NCBI RefSeq assembly: GCF_002286985.1
Contig: NZ_NSKC01000011.1
Span: 1-64,000, forward strand
Length of the DNA: 64,000 bases
Reading direction: 5' to 3'
Origin: Halorubrum salipaludis
GTDB taxonomy: Archaea; Halobacteriota; Halobacteria; Halobacteriales; Haloferacaceae
Shown: positions 1 through 8,980 of the stretch, piece after piece
How positions within the stretch are numbered: the stretch's first letter is position 1
How the letters are laid out: every line of letters begins with the position of its first letter
Notes under the pieces: generated by a model
Databases searched by the model: none
What the model was told of the DNA's origin: nothing
The model's input: the letters and a program-made list of their open reading frames with translations, nothing else
Position numbers and translations under genes: made by a program

Positions 1-555
1 GAGATCATTGAAGTAGGTATTCACCTCCACGTTGCTGGATTATCAGTTGCGAATACCAAACAGATACTCGATAAATTGGGTGTCAAGCGCAGTCGAACGG
101 CCATCCACAACTGGGTGCAGAAAGCCGACCTACAGCCGGAAAGCGATGCCGAGCCGAATCACATCGCGGTGGACGAGACGGTGATTCAGGTCAACGACCA
201 GCGCCACTGGCTGTACGCGGCAGTCGATCCCGCCACGAACGAAATCCTCCATGTCCGGCTGTTTCAGACGTGAACGACGCAGCTCACCGTGCTGTTTCTG
301 CGTGATCTCCGCGAGCAACAGCAGATCGAGCAAGCGACCTTTCTCGTCGACGGTGCAACGCACTTGGCGAGTGCGCTCGACCGGCTCGGCCTCGATTTCC
401 GCTACGAAAAACACGGAAATCGAAACAGCGTCGAACGTGTCTTTCGAGAGGTAAAACGACGAACTTCCTCGTTCTCAAATACGTTCGGCAACGCGTCGCT
501 TATTTCGGCTGAGTCGTGGTTGCAAACCTTCGCCGTCTGGTGGAACCAATGCTAA
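1..555 (+). pseudogene. IS6-family transposase, 5'-truncated by the window edge, one internal stop
   Basis: The frame is open from base 1 and reads on to a TAA at 553-555, interrupted only by a TGA at 271-273. The protein matches a haloarchaeal IS6-type DDE transposase: an AVDET motif (first Asp) before the stop, FLVDGATH (second Asp) after it, then a GNRNSVERVF motif with the catalytic Glu and the usual C-terminus ending in WWNQC. The stop reads TGA where family members usually have an Arg, so a single CGA-to-TGA change explains it (inference). The N-terminal helix-turn-helix runs off the left edge. No clean GGCTCTGTTG-type end is seen just after the stop codon. As it stands the enzyme should be inactive unless the stop is read through. 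Confidence 0.85.
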
Positions 556-992
556 ACTTAACACGACGTGATCAGCCGGTGATCGTTTGGGATTCAGGGA
601 TTCAGGCCCAGATCACCATTGAAAGTCGCTCTGAAGAAACGGTGAGAGAGTTCACGTATAGTGCTCGTGTGGTTCATGAATCTGCAGAGGGGTACGGGGA
701 GGAGATTCGACAAGAACACGAATTCCAACTTTCGGACCTCTCGGAAGCACAGGAGCGCATCGTGTCCAAGGCGATCTCGGATGAACATGGTTATAGGGTA
801 TCACAAGATGAATCAATTCCGGATAGCTTTGACGAGCTGGTTGAGTACTTTTCTGGTGAGGAAACAGTCACTCCAGAGGATAATACCGCGGATTCTACTG
901 TGTCTGGTGTGTATATTGTTGAGTACGAAGAGACGAATTACTGGATAGAGGTATTCCGACCAGAAGACAGAAACGAAACTTCGAACTCGTAA
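549..992 (+). CDS. Hypothetical acidic protein, probably 5'-truncated at the IS6 junction
   Basis: This 147-residue reading starts at an ATG that overlaps the last codons of the IS6 transposase. The same frame can be opened earlier at 516, but only through transposase DNA. The protein is soluble, Glu/Asp-rich and has no signal or membrane segment. From about residue 9 (VIVWDSGIQ) onward it looks like ordinary haloarchaeal coding sequence with a mixed beta/alpha pattern. I recognise no catalytic motif. Because the plausible body begins right at the element boundary, the native N-terminus was probably replaced by the insertion. It may still be expressed as a fusion. Confidence 0.55.
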   Translation: MLNLTRRDQPVIVWDSGIQAQITIESRSEETVREFTYSARVVHESAEGYGEEIRQEHEFQLSDLSEAQERIVSKAISDEHGYRVSQDESIPDSFDELVEYFSGEETVTPEDNTADSTVSGVYIVEYEETNYWIEVFRPEDRNETSNS

Positions 993-1016
993 ACTAGCTG
1001 CTATTTGTAAACGATC

Positions 1017-1649
1017 GATTCTGTTGAAATCATCAGCGGCATATACATTCTGACCTCGGCTGCGGTCAGTACAGGTGGTGCAATTACCAACGACGCCCAA
1101 CTCAAATGAATTACCGGAACAAGGACAAATAGTCAAAAAGCCTATTATCACTACTATGTGGTTTCAGGTATGTCCTTGAAGCGGCGAGCCATTCTCTTGG
1201 GCGGTGCGGCAACGGTCGGATTTGGGGCTCTTGGTTACTATGGGATAACGAGGTGCGACGAGGTCGCCTGTTTTTCTTTTGAGTTTCAGGGTGCTGACCA
1301 TGTGGCTAATAGATTAGATGTTCAGCATACGGGTGGCCAGGAGAGCCTACAAGCGGGTGATGTGTACTTCCGCGAGGTTGTTGTTGATTGGGAGTCCCGA
1401 GAGACAGACACCATCGCATGGTCTGAGTTAGATGATGAGATGGAGCCAAGCGACACGATTGATGGCGATGAAAGTACGGCTCCAACTCTTGCGGGAAACG
1501 AACGTTGTGGAAATCCTGTGGCGGCAGGAGGGTGAGGAGACACTCATCGGAGCATGGGTTGACGAAGACGACGATGCTAGATAGGCACTCTTCAGCGACT
1601 AGCTGTTTCAGACGAGAATATGTCTGAAGAGTAGGAGTTCAACAGAGCC
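1017..1649. mobile_element. Transposase-less cassette 1 with IS6-type ends
   Basis: The left end starts with GATTCTGTTGAAAT, a degenerate form of GGCTCTGTTGAAAT. The right end is the inverted form, with AGTTCAACAGAGCC finishing at 1649. The GGCTCTGTTG-type terminus is characteristic of the IS6/IS26 family. The left 60 bases resemble the left end of the element at 53092-53836, and the last 60 bases resemble the ends at 53836 and 11884. No transposase lies inside, only the gene at 1170-1584. The 8 bases on each side do not match, so no target duplication survives. The right end abuts a truncated gene exactly at 1650. Confidence 0.55.
1170..1584 (+). pseudogene. Tat-signal exported protein with a frameshift
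   Basis: ATG at 1170 gives an N-terminus with a KRR motif followed by a Gly/Ala-rich hydrophobic stretch, typical of a Tat or type-IV-pilin-like export signal. The body is a small beta-rich acidic domain. The reading stops at 1535, but dropping one base near 1505-1507 restores a frame reading VEILWRQEGEETLIGAWVDE to a TAG at 1582-1584. That ending resembles the C-termini of haloarchaeal pilin-like and Ig-like small proteins. The extra base could be a real mutation or a sequencing error. The gene is the passenger of cassette 1, transcribed from its left end toward its right end. Confidence 0.6.
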
Positions 1650-2935
1650 AGATTCGCCGGTTAGGCAAAAAATCGGGCACCCACGGGACAGTCGATCTAA
1701 TGGATATGGACATGATCCCTGAACCGGTCGTACCGACAAAATCCGAGCTTCCCGGTCGATTACTCCACGAAGGGCAATCCGGCGACGCGGCGATACTCGT
1801 CGCTCTCGTAGACGGTGACCATCGGTTTAGTGATACTGAAGGACCCTTCTTGATCGTTTCTCCGCGCACGCCCTACAATCGCGTGATGCTCCCGAGGATG
1901 ACTCTCTCAGCAACACTCAACCGAGGAGGGGACACAGTCGCCCAAGGGCCACTCCAAGCGTCCCTTGATCCCGATCTCGGGAGTTTCTATGGGATGAGCC
2001 TTGATGAACTCAACTCGGGCGATACGGTCAGAATCGCCGTAGAGACGCCACCCCAACTAGCGCGGCACGATGGCTACGAAACCGCGGTTCGCCAGCGCGT
2101 ACGTCGCGAGGACGCAGGCGAGAGTGAACCCGAACGCGGTAAAGTAGATGAACGGGCTGATCAACACCGCGCTCGCGGGGAAGGGAATCAGCGGCTCCGT
2201 GCCGGCACGGACCGCGGCGACGCCCGAGTCCTCGACGGTGCGGAGCGCGCCGCCTCCAACAAGACGATCGTCATCGACCAGAATCATAACAACAGCGTCA
2301 CGCCTGAGGCAATCAGTCCCTTGGTTACGCGCCTACTTGAAGCCGGCCACGATGTGGAGTTCTATACCGACGAGATAGCCGAGCACCAGAGCTTCAACGA
2401 GATGCTCGCAAGCGCCGATGCATTTGTCGTCATCGGACCCGGTGAGCAGTACAACGCCAGTGAGCAGACCCGGATAGCCCGCTTCTCCGACAACGGCGGC
2501 CGGATCCTGCTCGTCAACGAACCTACCCAACGGGGAGCTAACGGGCCGGCACGCTCGACGCCAATGACGAACATTGCCAGCGAGTTCGGACTCGGATACG
2601 ATGCGGGCTGCCTCTACAATCTAGCGTGGTACAACACAAACTACCGCGCCGTCTATGCCAAGCCGGCCAATGATTCGTCGATCACCAAGGGGGTCGATCG
2701 GGTCACGATGTACACTGCCCGCCCGGTCGTGGGCGGATCGGCCACGCTTGTGACGAACGAGACGGCAGCGCTCTCAACAACTCGGCGGCAGGCACAGTAT
2801 ACTGTCGTCGCTCGCGAAGGGAACGTCATCGCCCTCGGGGACCGCTCCCTGCTCGGTTCCGATTACATCTACACCAACGATAACGAGGTCCTCGTGAGTA
2901 ACATCGTCAAGTTCCTCGTCTCCGGATCGCGGTAG
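1650..2935 (+). pseudogene. Chimeric ORF built from three unrelated gene fragments
   Basis: The frame is open from the cassette boundary at 1650; the first ATG is at 1700. Bases 1650 to about 2090 encode the C-terminal part of a periplasmic P19/iron-transport-like domain (TVDLMDMDMIPEP, then SPRTPYNRVMLPR). From about 2057 to 2255 the plus-strand reading is low-complexity Arg/Glu/Asp. The minus strand there encodes a membrane segment ([20 protein letters not shown]) ending in its own TAG at 2057-2059, so this piece is inverted. From about 2255 a DUF4350-like domain without its signal peptide begins ([10 protein letters not shown], then FVVIGPG). The join happens to keep one frame open. I infer rearrangement debris rather than a functional fusion. 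Confidence 0.65.
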
Positions 2936-3179
2936 CAGAGCGGAGTCTCAGAAACTTTTTACAGGATATCAACTAGCGGCGATAGAACATTTTCACACTG
3001 GGTTCGATCTTTCTTCGAGGAGAGAATCCGCCGAGTTTGACGATCAGTAACCTCGATATGCGCTGTGTTGAGAGGTTCGACAACTACTGTTTACGACGGA
3101 GAAGATGTCACAATTGACCAAATTTCTAGCAATTGGTGAAACAGCTGATAGCGAGGATAGAGACTATATGTGCGTTCAC
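2936..3179. other. Intergenic, no gene seen
   Basis: This AT-richer spacer lies between the chimeric ORF and the convergent rhomboid gene. I see no tRNA, no IS6-type end and no convincing small ORF. Confidence 0.5.
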
Positions 3180-4103
3180 TCAGAAGCGGCACCGATCTGA
3201 GCCGCCTGAACCACGGCCGACATGAATTGATTCAGGGACGTCATATCTTTTCTTAACAACCGCTCCATATGCGAGACCGATACCCAGCCCCGTGAGGTGG
3301 GCCCAATTCGCTACACTTCCAGGACCGATAGCGGAGAGACCAGCGACAGCTGAGAAGATGGCGAATCCGATGGTTAGTATCCAGAGAGGTACCGGGAGGA
3401 GAAAGTACAGATACACTGTGAGCTTGGGTCGGAGAACAGTGAGTACTCCCATCACAGCTATGATGGCGCCCGACGAACCGACAACTCCCGACTGCATTCC
3501 TGGATTCAAAAGTAGTGTCGCCCCAACCTGTGCGAGGCCAGCGAACACGCCCGCAACGAGAAATAACGCTACAAAGCGTGCCTTTCCGAGGCGACGCTCA
3601 ACAACCGGCCCGAAGAAGTACAGCGCAATGCTGTTGACAGAGATGTGAGTGAAGCCACCATGGGCGAAAATGGATGTTATCCACGTCCAGACATACATGG
3701 GCTGCTGTGGCGAAAGGACAAACACCGACCGCCACAGTGAGGATCCGGGAGAAATGTCAATAAAAAGAGGAAAAATGACAAACTGTATTATGAACGTTGC
3801 CCACATAAGCCCGAGGAAGAGATAAGTTGTATTTCGGCGGAGAATCCCGATCACCCCACTGGTGGGCGTTTGCCGGTCAACAATCGATTTCGCTCGCTCA
3901 ATAGTACTTTCCTCAGAGCGATCACGATTCTCAACAGAGGTGTCAACTCCAGAATTGAAAACCCCTTTCGACTCGTTCCAGTCATTCAGACCGGGGCAAT
4001 TATGATTCTCTGGGAGGCGATGATCGGCACAGAATGTGTCCCCACACCGGCGACAGTGGTACGGCATACTTTCATACGCACCGCATTGGTCGCACTCAGC
4101 CAT
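3180..4103 (-). CDS. AN1 zinc-finger rhomboid intramembrane serine protease
   Basis: A 307-residue membrane protease. Residues 4-36 hold an AN1-type zinc finger (C4, C7, C17, C20, C25, a His pair and C36). After an acidic linker there are about six membrane segments. The rhomboid catalytic serine lies in GSSGA near residue 209 and the partner histidine in WAHLTG near 270. The FTHISVNSIALYFFGP loop is also typical. The AN1-rhomboid fusion is a known haloarchaeal arrangement. Length and motifs are complete, so the protein is probably active in cleaving membrane-bound substrates within the bilayer. It stands alone between debris and the ACR3 cassette, whose left target copy begins 17 bases upstream of its start codon. 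Confidence 0.92.
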   Translation of the reverse strand: MAECDQCGAYESMPYHCRRCGDTFCADHRLPENHNCPGLNDWNESKGVFNSGVDTSVENRDRSEESTIERAKSIVDRQTPTSGVIGILRRNTTYLFLGLMWATFIIQFVIFPLFIDISPGSSLWRSVFVLSPQQPMYVWTWITSIFAHGGFTHISVNSIALYFFGPVVERRLGKARFVALFLVAGVFAGLAQVGATLLLNPGMQSGVVGSSGAIIAVMGVLTVLRPKLTVYLYFLLPVPLWILTIGFAIFSAVAGLSAIGPGSVANWAHLTGLGIGLAYGAVVKKRYDVPESIHVGRGSGGSDRCRF

Positions 4104-4119
4104 CGTTACGAATAATCCA

Positions 4120-4127
4120 GTTCATGT
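4120..4127 (+). repeat. Left copy of 8-bp target duplication (GTTCATGT)
   Basis: GTTCATGT directly precedes the inverted end at 4128 and is repeated exactly after the other end at 5376-5383. Eight base pairs is the target-duplication size of IS6-family transposition. Confidence 0.9.
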
Positions 4128-5375
4128 GGCTCTGTTGAAATCCTTAGGAACTGGTAGGACCGGCGTGCGAGATACAGAGGGTGTATCTATCAACGACTCT
4201 TGATTCGCGTCAGCTCCCCCGTTACAGCCCGACGAAGCGATAGTGTAACTGGTAGCGAAGGGTGTTAGGCTCGTCCCCACGAACCCTTGTCCGAATGGAC
4301 GCTAAGGAGTGGCTCCGTCGGCACCAAGTCCTCGTGTACGCAGTTGCCGTCGCGCTGGCGGTGGTCATCGGAGCGGGCCGTCCGATGTGGGCCACGCCCA
4401 TCGAGGGACTCATCAACCCCGTGCTGGCCGTCCTGCTGTACGTCACGTTCCTCGAAATCCCGTTTGTGCGGCTCCGCCGGGCGTTCACGAACGGGCGGTT
4501 CATCGGAGTGGCCCTCGGGCTGAACTTCCTCGTTGTACCGGTCGTGGTGTGGGGACTCACCCGAGTCCTCCCGTCCGACCGAGTCGTCCTCGTCGGTGTC
4601 CTGATGGTACTACTGACGCCGTGCATCGACTACGTCATCACTTTCACCGACCTCGCGGACGGCGACGCCGAACAGCTCACCGCGACGACACCGGCGCTGA
4701 TGCTGGTGCAACTGCTCCTGCTCCCGTTGTACCTGTGGCTGTTCGTCGGCCCGGAGATCGCGGCGGTCATCGAGGCCGGCCCGTTCATCGAGGCGTTCGT
4801 GCTGATCATCGCGCTGCCGCTGGGGCTGGCGTGGCTCACCGAAGCCGGCGCGGAGCGCTCCGGGCGGGTCGCGGGGTGGCAGGAGACGCTGGGGTGGTTT
4901 CCCGTGCCGATGATGGGCGTAACACTGTTCGTCGTCATCGCCTCGCAACTCCCGCGTGTACAGGACGCCTTCGATCAAATTGTAGTGGTCGTGCCGGTCT
5001 ACGTCGCGTTTCTCTTCGTCATGCCGTTGCTCGGACGATTGGTGAGCGGCCTGTTCGGGATGGACGTTGGCGAGCGGCGGGCACTGGTGTTCACGTCCGT
5101 GACACGGAACTCTCTGGTCGTCTTGCCGCTGGGGCTTGCGCTGCCAGCGGGTTACGAGTTGGTGCCGGCTATCATCGTGACGCAGACGCTGGTCGAGTTG
5201 AGTGGGATGGTGGTACTCACGCGAGTCGTGCCGGCGGTACTAGTTCCGGCTCCGCCGGCTGACGACAGCCAGCCCACTGTACCGAGTGGTGAGTGATTCC
5301 CGGCGGTGGCCGATTCGCGCTCTATATTCAGCACATCTGCAAAACATATCACCTGCTGAGGATTTCAACAGAGCC
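4128..5375. mobile_element. Transposase-less cassette 2: IS6-type ends carrying an ACR3 permease
   Basis: GGCTCTGTTGAAATCCT at 4128-4144 is matched by its exact inverse at 5359-5375, a perfect 17-bp inverted repeat. The unit is 1248 bp long and is flanked by a perfect 8-bp direct repeat. It contains no transposase, only the ACR3-type permease gene. The 30 bases at 5346-5375 match 12215-12244 (an end of cassette 3) with one mismatch, so the elements share a common end. The intact duplication means this unit moved as a single piece, presumably by an IS6 transposase acting in trans (inference). Confidence 0.88.
4295..5296 (+). CDS. ACR3-type arsenite efflux permease (SBF-like superfamily)
   Basis: About ten membrane segments over 333 residues. 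The ACR3 signatures are present: LLTPCIDYVITFT, containing the conserved Cys of the transport site, and SVTRNSLVVLPLGLALP near the C-terminus. Members of the family export arsenite or antimonite as the oxyanion. ATG at 4295 is preferred over the upstream start at 4262 because MDAKEW is a normal cytoplasmic N-terminus and the preceding residues look random. The gene is the only passenger of cassette 2. No arsR or arsC lies nearby, so it would depend on a promoter between 4145 and 4294 or on read-through. A different SBF-family substrate cannot be excluded. Confidence 0.85.
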   Translation: MDAKEWLRRHQVLVYAVAVALAVVIGAGRPMWATPIEGLINPVLAVLLYVTFLEIPFVRLRRAFTNGRFIGVALGLNFLVVPVVVWGLTRVLPSDRVVLVGVLMVLLTPCIDYVITFTDLADGDAEQLTATTPALMLVQLLLLPLYLWLFVGPEIAAVIEAGPFIEAFVLIIALPLGLAWLTEAGAERSGRVAGWQETLGWFPVPMMGVTLFVVIASQLPRVQDAFDQIVVVVPVYVAFLFVMPLLGRLVSGLFGMDVGERRALVFTSVTRNSLVVLPLGLALPAGYELVPAIIVTQTLVELSGMVVLTRVVPAVLVPAPPADDSQPTVPSGE

Positions 5376-5383
5376 GTTCATGT
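5376..5383 (+). repeat. Right copy of 8-bp target duplication (GTTCATGT)
   Basis: Exact copy of 4120-4127, immediately outside the right inverted end of cassette 2. Confidence 0.9.
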
Positions 5384-5539
5384 GTAAATTCGGGTATCAA
5401 GTGTTTATCAGTGATGATTTCACAGTTAGGATTCTTCAGTATACCGAATCCACCAGTCTCTGTTGGTAGATTTATTAGTCGAGCATTTTTCATTCGTGTT
5501 CATCCCCAACTGGTGAATGTTAATAACCGATCAAGTTAA

Positions 5540-8128
5540 TTACTCGCTCAGTAACGAATCTGGCTTGATTCTGGAGAGCCGCATCGCGTTGCCGGTGACA
5601 CCAAGAGTCATACCAGCATCGCCAATAAGGACAGCTGCCCAGATCGGGACGAGTCCGAAGGGCACACCGAGTGCGAGAAGCCCTTTTGCACCCAGACTTG
5701 TCCAGATGTTCTGCCGGATGACGCTATTCGCATCGTGCGAGAGTTCGTAGAGGTACGGTAGCTTCGATAGGTCGTCGCTCATCAGTGCGATGTCTGCTGT
5801 TTCGAGAGCAGTATCCGTTCCAGCGGCACCCATCGCAATACCCACGGTCGCCGTCGCAAGCGCGGGTGCGTCGTTAACGCCGTCGCCGATCATTGCGACG
5901 CCGGCGTACTGTTCGTCGAGTTCTTTGATCGCCTCGACCTTCTCGTCGGGCAGGAGTTCTGCGCGGAACTCGTCAACGCCGACCTCCTCGGCAATCGCCC
6001 GGGCCGTACGTTCGTTGTCACCGGTAAGCATAACGATGTGCTCAACGCCGAGATCGTGGAGCCGCTGGATCGCTGCCTTCGCTCCGGGTCGAATCTCGTC
6101 GGCCACGGCGATCACGCCCTCAATCTCGTCCTCAGTCCCGACTAAGACGACAGTCTTCCCTTGTGATTGGAGTTCGGGGACCGTCCCCTCAAGAAGGTCG
6201 AGACAGTTGTTGCGCTCACACATCTGCTGACTCTTCGTCGTGACGACACCGCCGTCGGTCGTCGCGTGGACGTGTTCGAGATTGAACCCGAGTTCCTCGA
6301 AGAATCCCGGTTTCCCTGCGTAGTGTTTCTTGCCGTCGAGAGAGGCTTCGACGCCTTTCCCGGTGATACTATCGAAATCATCGACTGTCGGCGCTCCGAT
6401 ATCACTCTCCTCGGCGAATTCGATGATTGCATCGCCGATGGGGTGTTCCGACCGCGATTCCAGCCCGCGGGCACAGCGGAGAACATCGTCCTCACTGTTG
6501 TCGTTCAACGGGACGACGTCGGTGACGGTGAGTTCGCCTTTGGTGATCGTGCCGGTCTTGTCCATTGCAATGGCGTCCACCGCGCCCATCGCCTCGAGAT
6601 GGTTGCCGCCCTTGATGAGGACACCATTCTTCGCGGCGCTGGTGATCCCCGACACCACCGAGACGGGTGTGGAAATAACGAACGCACAGGGACATGCAAG
6701 CACAAGCAGCGTGAGGCCGTAGACGATGAACGTCGGCCACGATGCCCCGAATAGGAGCGGCGGGACAACTGCAACCAGGACCGCAAAGCCGACGACGACG
6801 GGGGTGTAGTATGATGAGAACCGCTCGACGAACTGCTCGCGTTCGGTTTTGTTGGACTGTGCGTCTTCGACCATCTGGACGATGCGCGAGAGTGTGTTAT
6901 CGCCCGCTTCGGAGGTGACCTCGATTTCGAGATAGCCCTGTTCGTTGATTGTGCCAGCGTACACCTCGTCACCCGGTGTCTTGTCCACTGGCACGCTCTC
7001 GCCTGTGATGGGGGCTTGGTTGACAGCACTCTCTCCGTCAAGAACCTCGCCGTCCATCGGGATTTTTTCACCCGGACGCACGACGACGACATCGCCGACA
7101 GCCACGTTATCGACAGGAACGGTTACCTCTTCGCCATCGCGTTTTACGGTCGCCTCGTCCGGCGATAGATCCATCAACTCTTGGAGTGAGTTCCGGGCAC
7201 GATCCATCGAATAGCGTTCAAGCAGCTCTGCAATACTGAACAGGAACGTGAGCGTAGCGGCCTCAAAGTAGAGCGCTTCCCCGAAGACGAGGCTGGCGAT
7301 GATGGCGCCGCTGATGGCAATACTCATCAACAGGTCGATGTCGAGATTCCGGTTCAACGCAGAGTAGTAGCCGTTGCGGAAAATGATCTGGCCAGCGATC
7401 CCAACCGCGCCGAGGAACAGGATATCGGCGACAAGTAACTCGCGCCCGACGAGCTCGGCTACGAGAACGTTCTGGCCGGTGAGGAAGAATTCGAAGAGGA
7501 GTCCAAGCGCGACGAATCCACCGCTGATCCAGGTTTTGATCGCCCGCGAGCTGGTCCAGACGCTCTCGCGTTCATCGATAGGGTCGCTTTCGGTGTCCGT
7601 GCTGTCCGCTGTCGAGTTAGTCACCTCGTAGCCAGCGCTCTCGATTGCCGCAACGATCTTCGATGGTGAGACGGAGTCGCCATCATAGGTCGTAATCACC
7701 TTGCCAGTCGTCGGCTGTGTCTCGTAACTCGAGAGTCCCGCGAGGTCATCGAGAGCATTCTCGATTTTTCCCGCACAGGAGGGGCAGTCCATCTCGGGGA
7801 CGGTGAACGTCGCGGTCGTCTCGCCCTGATTTTCGACCGTGTAGCCAGCTTTTTCGACGCGTTTGGTAATCGCGTCTGGCGACGTTTGATCTCCCTCGTA
7901 GGAGACAGAGAGAGTTCCTGTCGTCACTTGTGGATCGACGGCGGTGATTCCGTCGAGTTTCCGGACGCTATTTTCCACTTTCCCCGCACAGGATGGACAG
8001 TCCATCTCGGGCACCGAGAACTGGGCCACTTCGCTCTCTTCCGACGGTGTCGCGATTACGTCGTCGGCTCCGTGTCCATCGTGGTCGTGGTCGTGGTCGT
8101 GACCACCTTCTTCTGGTGGTGACGTCAT
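5540..8128 (-). CDS. Zn/Cd/Pb-type P1B-ATPase with two HMA domains
   Basis: An 862-residue metal-exporting ATPase. A His/Asp-rich tail (HDHDHDHDGH) is followed by two HMA domains with CPSC at residues 44-47 and 115-118. Then come the membrane CPC motif (ACPCAFVISTPVS, near 480), the phosphorylated Asp in DKTGT (near 522), HPIGDAI and GDGVNDAP. A conserved Lys (GAKGLLALG) and the DAG motif (LIGDAGMTLG) in the last membrane segments point to the P1B-2 (ZntA/CadA) subgroup, which exports Zn, Cd and Pb. It is monocistronic, with AT-rich promoter sequence at 8129-8225. Its His-rich start supports zinc over copper as the main substrate (inference). Confidence 0.93.
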   Translation of the reverse strand: MTSPPEEGGHDHDHDHDGHGADDVIATPSEESEVAQFSVPEMDCPSCAGKVENSVRKLDGITAVDPQVTTGTLSVSYEGDQTSPDAITKRVEKAGYTVENQGETTATFTVPEMDCPSCAGKIENALDDLAGLSSYETQPTTGKVITTYDGDSVSPSKIVAAIESAGYEVTNSTADSTDTESDPIDERESVWTSSRAIKTWISGGFVALGLLFEFFLTGQNVLVAELVGRELLVADILFLGAVGIAGQIIFRNGYYSALNRNLDIDLLMSIAISGAIIASLVFGEALYFEAATLTFLFSIAELLERYSMDRARNSLQELMDLSPDEATVKRDGEEVTVPVDNVAVGDVVVVRPGEKIPMDGEVLDGESAVNQAPITGESVPVDKTPGDEVYAGTINEQGYLEIEVTSEAGDNTLSRIVQMVEDAQSNKTEREQFVERFSSYYTPVVVGFAVLVAVVPPLLFGASWPTFIVYGLTLLVLACPCAFVISTPVSVVSGITSAAKNGVLIKGGNHLEAMGAVDAIAMDKTGTITKGELTVTDVVPLNDNSEDDVLRCARGLESRSEHPIGDAIIEFAEESDIGAPTVDDFDSITGKGVEASLDGKKHYAGKPGFFEELGFNLEHVHATTDGGVVTTKSQQMCERNNCLDLLEGTVPELQSQGKTVVLVGTEDEIEGVIAVADEIRPGAKAAIQRLHDLGVEHIVMLTGDNERTARAIAEEVGVDEFRAELLPDEKVEAIKELDEQYAGVAMIGDGVNDAPALATATVGIAMGAAGTDTALETADIALMSDDLSKLPYLYELSHDANSVIRQNIWTSLGAKGLLALGVPFGLVPIWAAVLIGDAGMTLGVTGNAMRLSRIKPDSLLSE

Positions 8129-8441
8129 TATGTGAAATGAATGCTCTCAAACTTATTAACTTGACTGCTATATATCCCCCCTATATTAACAATATTTATT
8201 AAATTTTGTGGTGTGAGATAATAAAGTGGATGATTTACAGCCAGCCAAGGGACGGCTCGGAGATTTGATTCGAGCCTACTCATTGGTGCCTACATTAACA
8301 GTAGTCTATCTGATACATTTTCGCCCACTATCGGTAGTTCCCATCGTTCCTAATTACGGACTCTGCTTCTGGGAGAAAATGAGATCGACGTCAGAGATCC
8401 GTTTGTATATATGGTCTGAATTCATATGCGGGAATATAATC
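8129..8441. promoter_or_regulatory. Divergent intergenic region between the ATPase and a small membrane gene
   Basis: The first 95 bases are very AT-rich, with TATATAT and TTTATTAAATT tracts suited to a TATA/BRE promoter for the ATPase reading left. The rest holds no recognisable gene. A reading frame starting at 8226 in line with the next gene looks non-coding in composition. Confidence 0.5.
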
Positions 8442-8678
8442 ATGACATTACTCAAACAGGCGCTTGCGAGGGCCTATAAGTATCAGATGTACTTCCTCGG
8501 CGTCTCGGGGTTCGTCATCGCTGGGCTCGCCGTTACCTACGGCGTCCAGACCGAAGACACGGTGGCGGCACTCGGTGCACTCCTGTTTCTGCCGAATGCG
8601 GTTGTCCTCCTCGGCATCGGGCTCCGAGAACAAGGATTGATCGGCAATCTATCGCCATCGGGATCCAACCCAGAGTAA
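8442..8678 (+). CDS. Small two-helix membrane protein
   Basis: A 78-residue protein with a basic, aromatic N-terminus (KQALARAYKYQMYFLG) followed by two membrane helices and a short polar tail. The ATG at 8442 has no Shine-Dalgarno site but an AT-rich box upstream, consistent with a leaderless transcript. It is convergent with the cyd cluster. Family and function are not recognised. Its position suggests a link with respiration, but this is inference only. Confidence 0.6.
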   Translation: MTLLKQALARAYKYQMYFLGVSGFVIAGLAVTYGVQTEDTVAALGALLFLPNAVVLLGIGLREQGLIGNLSPSGSNPE

Positions 8679-8699
8679 CGCCCTTCTGGCACATTTCTC

Positions 8700-8978
8700 T
8701 TAGTTCGTTTCGACAAGCGTGAGCCGCTGCTGTATCATCTGATCGACGTTGTACAGGAGCACGCTGACCGAGGCGAGGACGGTTCCCAGATAGACGATCA
8801 ATCCGGGTGGTCCGGAAACCGTTCCACCGAGGGCCGCGCCACCGAGTCCAACAACGATGAGCTCAGCCCACGTCAGCAGGATGCGCGACAACAACCACGT
8901 TCGGTCGGCATCAATCGATTGCTCGTCCGACGCGACGGTGGGCCCTTCCCCGTCGTCAGGAACGTTGGCGTCGACCAC
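8700..8978 (-). CDS. Small membrane protein at the end of the cyd operon
   Basis: A 92-residue protein: an acidic N-terminal tail of about 30 residues, then two hydrophobic helices (LTWAELIVVGLGGAALGG and PGLIVYLGTVLASVSVLLY), then a short polar end. It starts two bases after the stop codon of cydB, so it is almost certainly co-transcribed and translationally coupled. It might be an accessory subunit of the bd oxidase, but it does not resemble bacterial CydX. Family not recognised. Confidence 0.75.
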   Translation of the reverse strand: MVDANVPDDGEGPTVASDEQSIDADRTWLLSRILLTWAELIVVGLGGAALGGTVSGPPGLIVYLGTVLASVSVLLYNVDQMIQQRLTLVETN

Positions 8979-8980
8979 TG

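Noticed and set aside
3925-3945. CTCAACAGAGG string similar to an IS6-type end
   Set aside because: It lies within the coding sequence of the rhomboid linker and has no matching end; chance similarity.
4309-5262. Long Arg/His-rich frame inside the ACR3 gene
   Set aside because: It is the shifted-frame shadow of a GC-rich membrane gene; the other frame has clear ACR3 motifs.
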